From: Klenkia taihuensis
Lineage (GTDB): Bacteria; Actinomycetota; Actinomycetes; Mycobacteriales; Geodermatophilaceae
Length of the DNA: 64,000 nucleotides
Assembly (NCBI RefSeq): GCF_900112525.1
Contig: NZ_FOMD01000001.1
Coordinates: 62,001 to 126,000 of the forward strand
Reading direction: 5' to 3'
Shown: one piece after another, positions 18,553 to 27,066 of the stretch
Position numbering within the stretch: position 1 is the first letter of the stretch
Layout: each line of letters begins with the position of its first letter
The notes under the pieces: generated by a model
Told to the model about the DNA's origin: nothing
The model's input: the letters and a program-made list of their open reading frames with translations, nothing else
Database searches by the model: none
Made by a program: the position numbers and the translations under genes

Positions 18553-19054
18553 GAGGCAGCCGCGACCACAGCAGCTCGTCGTGCCGGAGGCCGTCGCCGT
18601 ACCGGTAGGACTGCCGCAGCCGGCCCTCCAGCACGAACCCGGCGCGCTCGGCGACCCGCCCGGACGCCGTGTTCCCCACCGCGTGCGCCAGCTCCACCCG
18701 CTCCAGCCGCAGCTCGGCGAACGCCCAGCGCACGACCGCGTCGACCACCCGCGGCGCGACCCGGCGCCCCCGCGCGGCCGGCACCACCCAGTAGCCGATC
18801 TCGGCCCCGCCGTCGTGGATCGAGTGCAGCGACACCGACCCCAGCAGCAGCCCGCCGGTGTCGACCACCGCGCGGGACACGTGGTCCTCGCCCTCGCTGC
18901 GACGGGCCAGCCACTCCGCCGCCCCGGCCCGGGACCGCGCCCCGCTGCCGTTCCACTGCCGGATGGCCGGGTCCTGCAGCGCGGCCCAGACCGCGTCGAG
19001 GTCGGTCGGCAGCCAGGGCCGGACGACGAGCTCCCCCACGGTCAGCCGCACCAT
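18527..19054 (-). CDS. GNAT family N-acetyltransferase (RimJ/RimL type)
   Basis: About 175 residues. It starts MVRLTVGELVVRPWLPTDLD; acetyl-CoA-binding motif A is EIGYWVVPAARGRRVAPRVV, followed by HAVGNTASGRVAERAGF, typical of the ribosomal-protein-type acetyltransferases. The acceptor is unknown. The ATG at 19054 matches the family start; upstream in-frame ATGs at 19075 and 19090 would overlap the divergent thioesterase start. Its 3' end holds the promoter of the GntR-acdS operon. Confidence 0.87.
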   Translation of the reverse strand: MVRLTVGELVVRPWLPTDLDAVWAALQDPAIRQWNGSGARSRAGAAEWLARRSEGEDHVSRAVVDTGGLLLGSVSLHSIHDGGAEIGYWVVPAARGRRVAPRVVDAVVRWAFAELRLERVELAHAVGNTASGRVAERAGFVLEGRLRQSYRYGDGLRHDELLWSRLPLDKEPTDI

Positions 19055-19060
19055 GCCGAC

Positions 19061-19066
19061 TACGGT
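19061..19066 (+). promoter_or_regulatory. -10 box of leaderless thioesterase gene
   Basis: TACGGT ends seven bases before the ATG at 19074 with no ribosome site between. Confidence 0.6.
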
Positions 19067-19073
19067 CCCGCCC

Positions 19074-19580
19074 ATGACCCGTGAGCGCACCTACACCTGG
19101 GGCGACCCGATGGAGTCCGCGGCCGAGGTGATGACCAGCGCCGGCATCGACGTGCTGCGCGGCATCGCCGAGGGCCGGCTGCCGGCCGCCCCGATCGCCG
19201 CCACCCTGGGCATGGGCCTGGAGTCGGTCGAGCCGGGCAAGGTCGTGTTCACGATCGAGCCGGCCGAGTACCACTACAACCCGATCGGCTCGGTGCACGG
19301 CGGGGTGTACGCCACGGTCCTGGACTCCGCGACCGGCTGCGCGGTGCACTCGATGCTCCCGGCCGGGGTCGGCTACACCAGCCTGGACCTCACGGTGAAG
19401 TTCCTGCGCGCGATGACCACCCGCACCGGTCCGGTCCGCTGCACCGGCACGGTCACCCACCTCGGCGGGCGGACGGCGCTGGCCGAGGCCCGGCTGACCG
19501 ACGCCGACGACCGGCTGCTGGCCACCGCGACCAGCTCGATCCTGGTGATCCGGCCGCAGCCGGGGACCGCCGTCAGCTGA
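19074..19580 (+). CDS. PaaI-type hotdog-fold thioesterase
   Basis: 168 residues. The hotdog signature is clear: YHYNPIGSVHGGVYATVLDSATGCAVHS, followed by LDLTVKFLRAM and GGRTALAEARL. Proteins of this type hydrolyse acyl-CoA, often phenylacetyl- or hydroxyphenylacetyl-CoA; the substrate here is unknown. The ATG at 19074 has the TACGGT box seven bases before it; an ATG at 19110 is an alternative. The 3' end overlaps the convergent GGDEF-EAL gene by eight bases. Confidence 0.87.
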   Translation: MTRERTYTWGDPMESAAEVMTSAGIDVLRGIAEGRLPAAPIAATLGMGLESVEPGKVVFTIEPAEYHYNPIGSVHGGVYATVLDSATGCAVHSMLPAGVGYTSLDLTVKFLRAMTTRTGPVRCTGTVTHLGGRTALAEARLTDADDRLLATATSSILVIRPQPGTAVS

Positions 19581-22233
19581 CCCCCGCCGACGGCGAGAGC
19601 ACCGCCCCGTACCGGGTGAACGCGTCGGCCGGCTCCAGCGGGCGGTCCATCAGGTAGCCCTGCGCCCGGTCGCACCGGTCGTCGCGCAGGTCGTCGAGCT
19701 GGGACACCCGCTCCACTCCCTCGGCGACCACGCCGAGGCCGAGGATGTGCGCGGTCTGGATCATCAGGGTGACCAGGGACCGCTGCGCGGGGTCCTCCGA
19801 CGCGACGAAGGAGCGGTCGATCTTCAGCGTGTCGACCGGCATCGCGCCCAGCTGCCCGATGCTGGTGTAGCCGGTGCCGAAGTCGTCGATGGCGATGCCG
19901 ACGCCGAGCCCCCGCAGCCGGGCCAGGTGCTCCATCGCGACCGGGGAGTCGACCAGGACGGTCTCGGTCACCTCCAGCACCAGCAGCCCGGCGGGCAGCT
20001 CCGCGACCTCCAGGGCGTGCCGCACGTGGTCGACGACCCGGGGGTCGGCCAGGTGCCGGCCGGAGAGGTTCACCGACATCGTCGGGCCCCCGTCGACGTC
20101 GCCGCGGCTGGCCCGCCACGCGCTCAGCTGGGTGCAGGCCTCGCGCAGCACCCAGGCGTCCAGGTCGCAGATGAGGTCGGAGTCCTCGGCCACCGGGATG
20201 AACTCCGCGGGCGGCACCGACCGGCCGTCGTGGTCCCACCGGACCAGCGCCTCCCACCCGGCCACCTCGCCGCTGACCACCTCGACCACCGGCTGGTAGA
20301 CCAGCCGCAGCCGGCCGCCGGCCAGCGCCTCGCGCAGCTGCGCGTCCAGGTCACGGCGGGCGGCCATCCGGGTGCGCAGCTCGTCGTCGAACAGCTCCGC
20401 CCGGCCCTTGCCGCGCGCCTTGGCCAGGTAGGCGGCGGCGTCGGCCTGCGCGATGAGGGTCTCCCCGACCAGCTGCCCGTCCTGGGAGAAGGCCACCCCG
20501 ATGCTGGCGCCCACGTGCACGGCGACCTCGCTGCCGTTGGCGTGCGGGACCAGCACGTCCTCCGCGACGGCGGCCACCAGCCGTTCGGCCAGCGCCACCA
20601 GCGCCCGGACGTCGTCCACCGGCTCCACCAGCGCGACGAACTCGTCACCGCCCAGCCGGCAGACGGTGTCCCCGGCCCGCACCCCGGCCGCCAGCCGGGC
20701 CGCGACCTGCCGCAGGACCGCGTCGCCGGCGGCGTGCCCGGCGCGGTCGTTGACCGCCTTGAACCCGTCGAGGTCGACGAACAGGACGCCGACCATCGTC
20801 CCGGCGCGCTGGCCGCGGGCGAGCGCGGCGTCGACCAGCTGCAGCGCCTGGGCCCGGTTCGGCAGACCGGTGAGCGGGTCGTGCGCGGCCTGGTGGGCCA
20901 GCTCGGACTGCAGCCGGTCGCGCAGCTGCACCGAGCGGACCAGCTGCTGCACCGAGTCGTGCACGACCTCGCCGAGCGGGCCCGGCAGGGACTGCGACAG
21001 GGTGGGGCTGTCCAGGTCGCCCCGGGCGACGGCGGCGGCCTGGTCCTGGATGCGGCGCAGGCTGGCCACCGCGTCGTCCAGCGCGCCGGACACGGTGCGG
21101 ACCTCCCGCGGGCCGGTCACCGGCACCGCGACCAGCGACCCGCGGCTGACCTGCGCGGCCTGGCCGGCGACCGCGGCCAGGGACCGGGTGACCGTCCGGC
21201 CGAGGCGCCAGGCGGCACCGACGGCGAGGAGGGCCACCAGTCCGCCGGCCACGACGGTCGCCGTGCGCTCGGAGTCGGCCGCGGCCCGGTCGGCGCCCGC
21301 CGCGTCGACCGCGTCGGCCACCGCGACGGCCAGCAGCCCGTCGGCGCCGGTGGACCGCTCGTCGGCCGCGGTGATCAGCCCGGTGATGCTCAGCAACGGC
21401 AGCGGGGCGGGGTCCGCCGGCGCCGTGTCGACCACGGCGGCCAGCGACCGGGCGGCCCCGGTCGCCTGCAGCTGCGCCCAGGCCTGCACCAGGGCGGGGG
21501 CGCGCAGGCCGGACAGCCCCAGCGCCGCGGCGGTGTAGTCGGCCTGGGCCTGCGGCCAGGAGTCCCCGGTGGACAGGCCCGTGCTGCCGGCGAAGGTCCG
21601 GCCCAGGAACTGCGGCAGCTGCCGGCTGCTGGCCTGCACGTAGCGGGCCACCAGGTCCACGTCGGCGACCGCGGCCACGGTGGCGGCGGACAGGTCGGTG
21701 TCCACGGCGGTCGACACGGCGGCCTGCGAGGCGCGGGCGAGCGCGTCGGCGACGTCGCCCATGCCGTAGTAGGCGTCGGCGAGGGAGTCCAGGTCCTGGC
21801 CCGGGGCGTCGATGCCGGCGCGGAGGGCGGCCACGCCCTGCTCGGCGTCGCGGGCCGCCGGCCCCGCACCCGCGCCCGCCGCCGCGAGGGCGGCGTCGGT
21901 GGCCGCCCGCGCGGCGGCGAGACCGGTGCGGGCGGAGTCGAGCGCGGCGTCGGCGAAGGCGGCGGGCACCCCGAGGCTCTGCGCGGTCGCCGGGTCCCGC
22001 AGGGCGGCAGCGGTGAGCATGGGCAGCACCTCGCGGTCGACCGCCCCGGCGGCGGTGGCCAGGGCGGCCGCGGACCGGACGGCGCGGTCGGCCTCCGCGG
22101 CGGCGCCCGCATCCGCGCCGGCGCGGGCCACCAGGAACGTGGCGAAGGCGGCCACGCCCAGCAGCGGGACCAGGACGAGGGCGGCCAGGTGCACCCACAG
22201 GGGCAGTCCGGCGCGGAGGGGTCGGGACGTCAC
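19573..22233 (-). CDS. Membrane GGDEF-EAL protein with large extracytoplasmic domain
   Basis: About 886 residues. One membrane segment near residues 10-35 (LAALVLVPLLGVAAFATFLV) and a second near 320-340 bracket a roughly 280-residue Ala-rich extracytoplasmic sensor region with no recognised fold. A HAMP-like linker leads to a GGDEF domain (HDPLTGLPNRAQAL, intact GGDEF) and an EAL domain (AGWEALVRWDHDG, DDFGTGYTSI, KIDRSFV). Both active sites look intact. GTG start at 22233. The gap to the divergent acetyltransferase gene carries a 10-bp inverted repeat. Confidence 0.92.
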   Translation of the reverse strand: MTSRPLRAGLPLWVHLAALVLVPLLGVAAFATFLVARAGADAGAAAEADRAVRSAAALATAAGAVDREVLPMLTAAALRDPATAQSLGVPAAFADAALDSARTGLAAARAATDAALAAAGAGAGPAARDAEQGVAALRAGIDAPGQDLDSLADAYYGMGDVADALARASQAAVSTAVDTDLSAATVAAVADVDLVARYVQASSRQLPQFLGRTFAGSTGLSTGDSWPQAQADYTAAALGLSGLRAPALVQAWAQLQATGAARSLAAVVDTAPADPAPLPLLSITGLITAADERSTGADGLLAVAVADAVDAAGADRAAADSERTATVVAGGLVALLAVGAAWRLGRTVTRSLAAVAGQAAQVSRGSLVAVPVTGPREVRTVSGALDDAVASLRRIQDQAAAVARGDLDSPTLSQSLPGPLGEVVHDSVQQLVRSVQLRDRLQSELAHQAAHDPLTGLPNRAQALQLVDAALARGQRAGTMVGVLFVDLDGFKAVNDRAGHAAGDAVLRQVAARLAAGVRAGDTVCRLGGDEFVALVEPVDDVRALVALAERLVAAVAEDVLVPHANGSEVAVHVGASIGVAFSQDGQLVGETLIAQADAAAYLAKARGKGRAELFDDELRTRMAARRDLDAQLREALAGGRLRLVYQPVVEVVSGEVAGWEALVRWDHDGRSVPPAEFIPVAEDSDLICDLDAWVLREACTQLSAWRASRGDVDGGPTMSVNLSGRHLADPRVVDHVRHALEVAELPAGLLVLEVTETVLVDSPVAMEHLARLRGLGVGIAIDDFGTGYTSIGQLGAMPVDTLKIDRSFVASEDPAQRSLVTLMIQTAHILGLGVVAEGVERVSQLDDLRDDRCDRAQGYLMDRPLEPADAFTRYGAVLSPSAGVS

Positions 22234-22248
22234 ACAGCCCCATCGGCG

Positions 22249-22286
22249 CAGGTGGGGGCGGCGCACAGGGCACCCACCCCCACCTG
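22249..22286. promoter_or_regulatory. 10-bp inverted repeat between divergent genes
   Basis: CAGGTGGGGG at 22249-22258 and CCCCCACCTG at 22277-22286, a perfect match with an 18-base spacer. It lies 16 bases upstream of the GGDEF-EAL start and 52 bases upstream of the acetyltransferase start, so it may be an operator or a 5' leader hairpin. Confidence 0.6.
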
Positions 22287-22337
22287 GGGATGCGGACCCC
22301 GCCGGTACCGGAGTGCCGGTCGTGGTGGAGTGGGCCG

Positions 22338-22973
22338 GTGACCGAGTCCGCCCGGGGTGTCCGCCCGGCCCGCCGTCCCGACGTCCCCCGCATCTCGGCC
22401 ACCCTGGCCCGCGCGTGGGCGGACTACCGCTGGTCGGGCTGGGCGCTGCCCGAGGACGGCCGGGCGCAGCGGCTGCACCGCTGGTGCGAGCTCGCCGTGC
22501 TGCGCGGCCTGGACACCGACTCGGTGTGGACCACCGACGACGGCTCGGCCGTCGCGGTGTGGGCGCCGCCGTCCCCGCCGCCGGTGGCCGACGACCTGCG
22601 GGCCGTCCTCGACCGCGACCTGCCCCGGATGCTGGGCAGCCGGCAGCCGGTGGTGCTGGCCAGCGAGCGGCTGGCCGAGCAGGGCCTGCCCGAGGAGCCG
22701 CACTGGCGGCTGGTCATGCTCGGCACGCTGGCCGACCGCCGGCACGCGGGCCTGGCCGCGCGGGTCTGCCGGCCGGTGCTCGAGCGGTGCGACGCCGAGG
22801 GCGTGCCGGCCGCGCTGACCGCCTACACCCGGCTGGCCGTCACCTGGGGGCAGCGGCAGGGGTTCGCGGTCACCCACGCCACCCGCACCGCCGTGGACCA
22901 CGAGCTGCCGGCCTGGGCGATGGTCCGCCGGCCGGCCGCCGGGTCAGGCGGCGGCGAGGGCGGGGACGGGTAG
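22338..22973 (+). CDS. GNAT family N-acetyltransferase
   Basis: 211 residues. The order of elements is GNAT-like: an N-terminal helix region with WADYRWSGWALPEDG, LVMLGTLADRRHAGLAARV as the acetyl-CoA loop, LTAYTRLAVTWGQRQGFAV as the typical late helix and strand. The acceptor is unknown. GTG at 22338 with GGAG seven bases upstream. Its last 30 bases overlap the convergent methyltransferase gene. Confidence 0.82.
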   Translation: MTESARGVRPARRPDVPRISATLARAWADYRWSGWALPEDGRAQRLHRWCELAVLRGLDTDSVWTTDDGSAVAVWAPPSPPPVADDLRAVLDRDLPRMLGSRQPVVLASERLAEQGLPEEPHWRLVMLGTLADRRHAGLAARVCRPVLERCDAEGVPAALTAYTRLAVTWGQRQGFAVTHATRTAVDHELPAWAMVRRPAAGSGGGEGGDG

Positions 22974-23666
22974 CTGCAGCGCGCCGGCCAGCTCGGCCGA
23001 CCGGTCGCCGGCGATCCGGGGCGACCGGGTGAGCAGCGCGACGGCGACCATGTAGGAGTCCTCGTCGGCCCAGCCGCGGCCGGCGTCGACCAGCTCGCGG
23101 ATGCGGGCCAGCACCTTGGGCTCACGGCTGTAGTGGCCGAGCTCCAGCGGCATGGCCAGGAAGCTGGCCACCCGGAACCCGGCGTCGGCCGCCGCGGCCA
23201 GGGTGCCCACCGGGTCGGCGTAGCTGGCCACCGCGGCGACCACGTGCTCCCACGGCCCCTCCAGCACCCGCAGCAGCAGCGCGTTGCCGTCCGGGCCACC
23301 CCACAGGCCCGGCAGCTGCAGGTCGCCGTCCGGGGCGGGCAGGTAGGGCGGGTTGGTGATCACCGTGCGGGCGGGCGACCCGGCGCTCCCGGCGAAGAAG
23401 TCCCCGTGCTCGACGGTGTACTGCCCGGCGACGCCGTGCTCGGCGACCACGGCGCGGGCCTCGTCGACCGAGGCGGCGTCGACGTCCCAGGAGCGGACGG
23501 CCAGACCCGGTAGCCCGGCGACGACCTCGGACACCGCGCGGGCGTCCCCGGTGCCGAGCTCGACCACGCCGCCGTCGGCCCAGTCGAGCTCGCGGGCGTA
23601 CTGGCGCAGCACCAGCCCCAGGGAGCAGGCGAAGTGGGCGGACTCGGCGGTGCAGTCGAACGGCAT
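22944..23666 (-). CDS. Class I SAM methyltransferase with NPPY motif
   Basis: 240 residues. SAM motif I is VVELGTGDARAV, and TVITNPPYLPAP gives the NPPY motif of N-methyltransferases acting on glutamine or nucleic-acid bases (HemK/PrmC-like and related small-domain enzymes). The substrate cannot be fixed. ATG at 23666. The convergent overlap with the acetyltransferase is 30 bases. Confidence 0.85.
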   Translation of the reverse strand: MPFDCTAESAHFACSLGLVLRQYARELDWADGGVVELGTGDARAVSEVVAGLPGLAVRSWDVDAASVDEARAVVAEHGVAGQYTVEHGDFFAGSAGSPARTVITNPPYLPAPDGDLQLPGLWGGPDGNALLLRVLEGPWEHVVAAVASYADPVGTLAAAADAGFRVASFLAMPLELGHYSREPKVLARIRELVDAGRGWADEDSYMVAVALLTRSPRIAGDRSAELAGALQLPVPALAAA

Positions 23667-23789
23667 GCGGGGACTCCAGCGTCTCGCGGCGTCACTCCGG
23701 CCGTGGTCTCCAGCCCTCGTGGGACCGGGACGTCATCCCCGCTGCGGCGGCCCGCCAACCATCCCCAGGTCAGCGGGCCGCCCGGCAGG

Positions 23790-24548
23790 TCAGTCGCGCG
23801 GGCCGCCGGCCACGTAGATGACCTGCCCGGAGACGAACCCGGCGCCCTCGCTGGCCAGGAAGGACACGGTGTGCGCGATGTCCTCGGGCTGGCCGACCCG
23901 GGCGACCGGGATCTGCTTGGCGGCGGCCGCCTTGAAGTCCTCGAACGGCATGCCGACCCGCTCGGCGGTCGCCGCGGTCATCTCGGTCTCGATGAACCCA
24001 GGCGCGATGGCGTTGGCCGTCACGTTGTAGCGGCCCAGCTCGATGGCCAGGGTCTTGGTGAAGCCCTGCATGCCGGCCTTGGCCGCGGAGTAGTTGACCT
24101 GGCCGCGGTTGCCCAGCGCCGAGACGCTGGACAGGTTCACGATCCGGCCGAACTCGGCCTCGACCATGTGCTTCTGCGCCGCCCGGCTCATCAGGAACGC
24201 CCCGCGCAGGTGCACGCCCATGACGGCGTCCCAGTCGGCGGTGCTCATCTTGAACAGCAGGTTGTCGCGGGTGATGCCGGCGTTGTTGACCAGCACGGTC
24301 GGCCCGCCGAGCTGCTCGGCGACCCGGTCGACGGCCGCGGCCACCGAGGCCTCGTCGGAGACGTCGGCACCCACCGCGACGGCGTCGCCGCCGGCGGCCC
24401 TGATCGCCTCGACGGTGGCGCCGCACGCGCCCTCGTCGAGGTCGAGGACGGCGACGGACATCCCGTCGGCCGCGAGCCGGGTGGCGATGGCCGCCCCGAT
24501 CCCCCGGGCCGCACCCGTCACGATCGCCGTCCGCTGAGCCTGCGCCAT
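23790..24548 (-). CDS. fabG: SDR family 3-oxoacyl-ACP (or acetoacetyl-CoA) reductase
   Basis: 252-residue short-chain dehydrogenase. NADP motif TGAARGIGAAIA, structural NNAG, catalytic Ser in NLSSVSALGN, and YSAAK with the catalytic Tyr/Lys. RDNLLFKMSTADWDAVMGVHL and PVARVGQPEDIAHTVSFLAS are characteristic of FabG/PhaB proteins. Many paralogues exist per genome, so whether it serves fatty acid synthesis or another pathway is open. AGGAGGAG lies about seven bases before the ATG. A 14-bp palindrome is upstream at 24607. Confidence 0.87.
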   Translation of the reverse strand: MAQAQRTAIVTGAARGIGAAIATRLAADGMSVAVLDLDEGACGATVEAIRAAGGDAVAVGADVSDEASVAAAVDRVAEQLGGPTVLVNNAGITRDNLLFKMSTADWDAVMGVHLRGAFLMSRAAQKHMVEAEFGRIVNLSSVSALGNRGQVNYSAAKAGMQGFTKTLAIELGRYNVTANAIAPGFIETEMTAATAERVGMPFEDFKAAAAKQIPVARVGQPEDIAHTVSFLASEGAGFVSGQVIYVAGGPRD

Positions 24549-24606
24549 TGCTGTCTCCTCCTGGTTCGGAGGCCGGGCGCCGCCGCCGACCGGGCGGCCG
24601 GGTGCG

Positions 24607-24620
24607 CTACCGGCCGGTAG
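24607..24620. promoter_or_regulatory. 14-bp palindrome upstream of fabG-like gene
   Basis: CTACCGGCCGGTAG is a perfect dyad. GGTAGG (24616) also pairs with CCTACC (24634). It sits between the fabG-like gene and the divergent GGDEF-EAL gene. The form resembles TetR-family operators, but no TetR gene is in the window. Confidence 0.6.
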
Positions 24621-24740
24621 GTCCGCCGACCGTCCTACCAGGTGACCCGCCGGGCCGCCGACCCGGCCGGTCCACCCCCGTCCGGGGGGCACCGGAGGCG
24701 TCGGGTCCAGCAATGCCCCCCGGCGGCCGAAGGGGAAGGG

Positions 24741-26948
24741 GTGACCCCGCCACCGAGCCCGGCCCGGCTGCTCGCCGCCGTCCTCGGTGCCGCGGTGGTC
24801 GTGGCCGGTCTGGTGGCCGCGGGCCACCCCGTCCCCGCGCGGGTCGGCGTCACGACCGCGTTCGCCGGGGCGACCTGGCTGTGCCTGCGGCGGGCCCGCA
24901 GCACGCCCGCCGAGCGCGCCACGTGGACCCGGGTGGCGCTCGGCGCCGCCCTGCTCGGCGGCAACGCGCTCTACCGCCTGGCCCAGCTCTCCCTCGACCT
25001 GAGCGGGGCCTGGTCGGTCGTGCCGGCGGTGCTGACGACGGCGGCGTTCCCGGCCCTGTACAGCGGTCTGGTCCGGTGGAACCGCGGTCACCGGCTGCTG
25101 CAGCGCCGGTACGAGGCGTGGACCGGCGCGGCGGCCGGGGCCCTGGTGCTCGCCGGGCTGGAGACGTGGACGGCGCACGGCGGGCCCCTCGCCGACCGCC
25201 CGCCGACGGCCCGGCTGCTGCTGGAGCTGCCCGCGGCGGTCAGCGCGGTCCTGCTGCTGGCCGCCGTCCTCACGCCGCTGTCGGCGGGGGTCCGCGACCC
25301 CCGCAGCTGGCTGACCACGGCGGCCACCTCGGTCGTCGTCGTCCCCGTGTGGGCCCGGGCGCTGGGCATCTCGGAGGCAGGCTGGGCCCCGCTCCCCCTG
25401 GCGACGGCCGCCGCGCTGCTCGCCACCGCCGCGGCGATGCGGCCCCGCCCGGCACCCCCCGACCGGCGGGACGGCGCGCTGACCGCCGGCGAGGCGCTGG
25501 CGCTGCTCCTGGGCGCGGTCGCGGTGCTGGCCGCGGCAGCCACCCGGGTCAGCGGCGTGGTGGTGGTCCTGGCCGGGTTCACCACCGTGGTCTGCGGCGC
25601 CCGCTTGCTGCGCGGGCTGCGCGGCCTCACCCAGCTCGCCGAGGCGCGCCAGCAGGCCAGCACCGACGAGCTCACCGGCACCGCCAACCGCCGGGCGCTG
25701 CTGCGCCGGATCGCCGAGGTCGCCGGCCGCGGCGACCAGGTGTGCCTCGCCGTCCTGGACGTCGACGACTTCGGCACCATCAACGACGGCCTGGGCAGCC
25801 GCGGCGGGGACCAGCTCCTCGTCGAGGTGGCCGACCGGCTGCAGGGGGTGCTCCGGGCGACCTGCGTGCTCGGCCGGCTCGGCGGGGACGACTTCGCCGT
25901 CGTCGCGTCGGCACCGCCGGGCCTGCCGCCCACCGACCCCGGCGAGCTCGGTGCCCGGCTGACCGCGGCGCTGGCCGAGCCGTTCACCGTCGGCGGGCTG
26001 CGGCTGCACGTGACCGCCAGCATGGGCCTGGCCGCCGGGTCCGCCGAGGACGGCGAGCAGCTGTTCGTGCGCGCGGCGACCGCGCTGCGGGAGAGCAAGC
26101 GGCTGCGCGCCGGGCCCGTGCTGCACGACCCCGCCCGGCACGACGACACCTCCGGGCAGCTCCGGCTGGTCGAGGAGCTGCGGCTGGCGCTGGTCCGCGA
26201 CGAGCTCGTGCTGCACGTGCAGCCGCAGGTCGACGTCGTCACCGGCGAGCCGGTCGGCACGGAGGCGCTGGTGCGCTGGGCGCACCCCGAGCGCGGGCTG
26301 ACCGGGCCGGCGTCCTTCGTGCCGCTGGCGGAGGCCCACGGGCTCATCGGCCCGCTGACCGAGCGGGTGGTCGAGCTGGCCGTCGCGCAGCTGGCCGCCT
26401 GGCGCGCCGACGGCGTGCGGCTGCGGATGTCGGTGAACCTCTCGGCCAGCAACCTGCTCGACGAGGGCCTGCCCGAGCGGCTGCTGGCCCGGCTGCTGCA
26501 CCACCGGGTGGACCCCGCCGACCTCGTCCTGGAGGTCACCGAGAACGTGTTCGCCGGCGACTCCCCGCAGGTCCGCGGGGTGCTGACGGCGCTGGCCGGC
26601 CTCGGCACCGAGCTGAGCATCGACGACTACGGGACCGGCTGGTCATCGCTGGGCTACCTGCGGCGGCTGCCGGTCGGCGAGCTGAAGCTGGACCGCTCGT
26701 TCACCGCCGACCTGCGCACCGACGCCCGGACGGCGGCCATCGTGGGCTCGACGATCGACCTGGCGCACCGGCTGGGCCTGCGGGTCGTGGCCGAGGGCGT
26801 GGAGGACGAGCCCACCCTGCGCGAGCTGGAGCGGCTGGGCTGCGACCTGTCCCAGGGCTACCTGCACGCCCGGCCGATGCCGGCCGCGGAGCTGCCGGGC
26901 TGGCTGGCCGCGCGGGTGACGTCGCCGGGGGCGCTGACCACCGGCTAG
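24741..26948 (+). CDS. Membrane GGDEF-EAL protein with degenerate GGDDF site
   Basis: About 735 residues. The N-terminal 320 residues hold eight or so hydrophobic segments (MASE-like, not assigned). The cyclase domain starts STDELTGTANRRALL but its signature reads LGGDDF, with Glu replaced by Asp, so cyclase activity may be weak or lost. The EAL domain is intact (GTEALVRWAHPERG, EVTENVF, DDYGTGWSSL, KLDRSF), so it probably acts mainly as a phosphodiesterase. GTG at 24741 follows a purine-rich AAGGGGAAGG; upstream starts in frame would add about 33 non-conserved residues. The stop codon overlaps the promoter of the TPP riboswitch transcript. Confidence 0.9.
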   Translation: MTPPPSPARLLAAVLGAAVVVAGLVAAGHPVPARVGVTTAFAGATWLCLRRARSTPAERATWTRVALGAALLGGNALYRLAQLSLDLSGAWSVVPAVLTTAAFPALYSGLVRWNRGHRLLQRRYEAWTGAAAGALVLAGLETWTAHGGPLADRPPTARLLLELPAAVSAVLLLAAVLTPLSAGVRDPRSWLTTAATSVVVVPVWARALGISEAGWAPLPLATAAALLATAAAMRPRPAPPDRRDGALTAGEALALLLGAVAVLAAAATRVSGVVVVLAGFTTVVCGARLLRGLRGLTQLAEARQQASTDELTGTANRRALLRRIAEVAGRGDQVCLAVLDVDDFGTINDGLGSRGGDQLLVEVADRLQGVLRATCVLGRLGGDDFAVVASAPPGLPPTDPGELGARLTAALAEPFTVGGLRLHVTASMGLAAGSAEDGEQLFVRAATALRESKRLRAGPVLHDPARHDDTSGQLRLVEELRLALVRDELVLHVQPQVDVVTGEPVGTEALVRWAHPERGLTGPASFVPLAEAHGLIGPLTERVVELAVAQLAAWRADGVRLRMSVNLSASNLLDEGLPERLLARLLHHRVDPADLVLEVTENVFAGDSPQVRGVLTALAGLGTELSIDDYGTGWSSLGYLRRLPVGELKLDRSFTADLRTDARTAAIVGSTIDLAHRLGLRVVAEGVEDEPTLRELERLGCDLSQGYLHARPMPAAELPGWLAARVTSPGALTTG

Positions 26949-26951
26949 TCT
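26946..26951 (+). promoter_or_regulatory. -10 box of the riboswitch transcript
   Basis: TAGTCT, whose TAG is also the stop codon of the upstream gene. Transcription would start near 26958, about 15 bases before the first riboswitch helix. Confidence 0.55.
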
Positions 26952-26974
26952 TCCGCGCACAACCGAACACACCG

Positions 26975-27055
26975 ACAGGGGAGCGCCTCGGCGCTGAGAG
27001 TGCGGGCAACCGCAGACCCTCGAACCTGAACCGGGTCATGCCGGCGTAGGGAGTC
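26975..27055 (+). ncRNA. TPP riboswitch (THI element)
   Basis: Conserved parts are in order: ACAGGGGAGC at 26975, CTGAGA at 26994, ACCCT at 27016, GAACCTGA at 27022 and ATGCCGGCGTAGGGA at 27038. These are the pyrimidine- and pyrophosphate-sensing cores of the thiamine pyrophosphate aptamer. It ends just before GGAG and the ATG of ykoE, so bound TPP probably hides the ribosome site; no long terminator hairpin fits in the remaining gap. It places ykoEDC in the thiamine regulon. Confidence 0.95.
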
Positions 27056-27066
27056 TGGAGCAGCAC

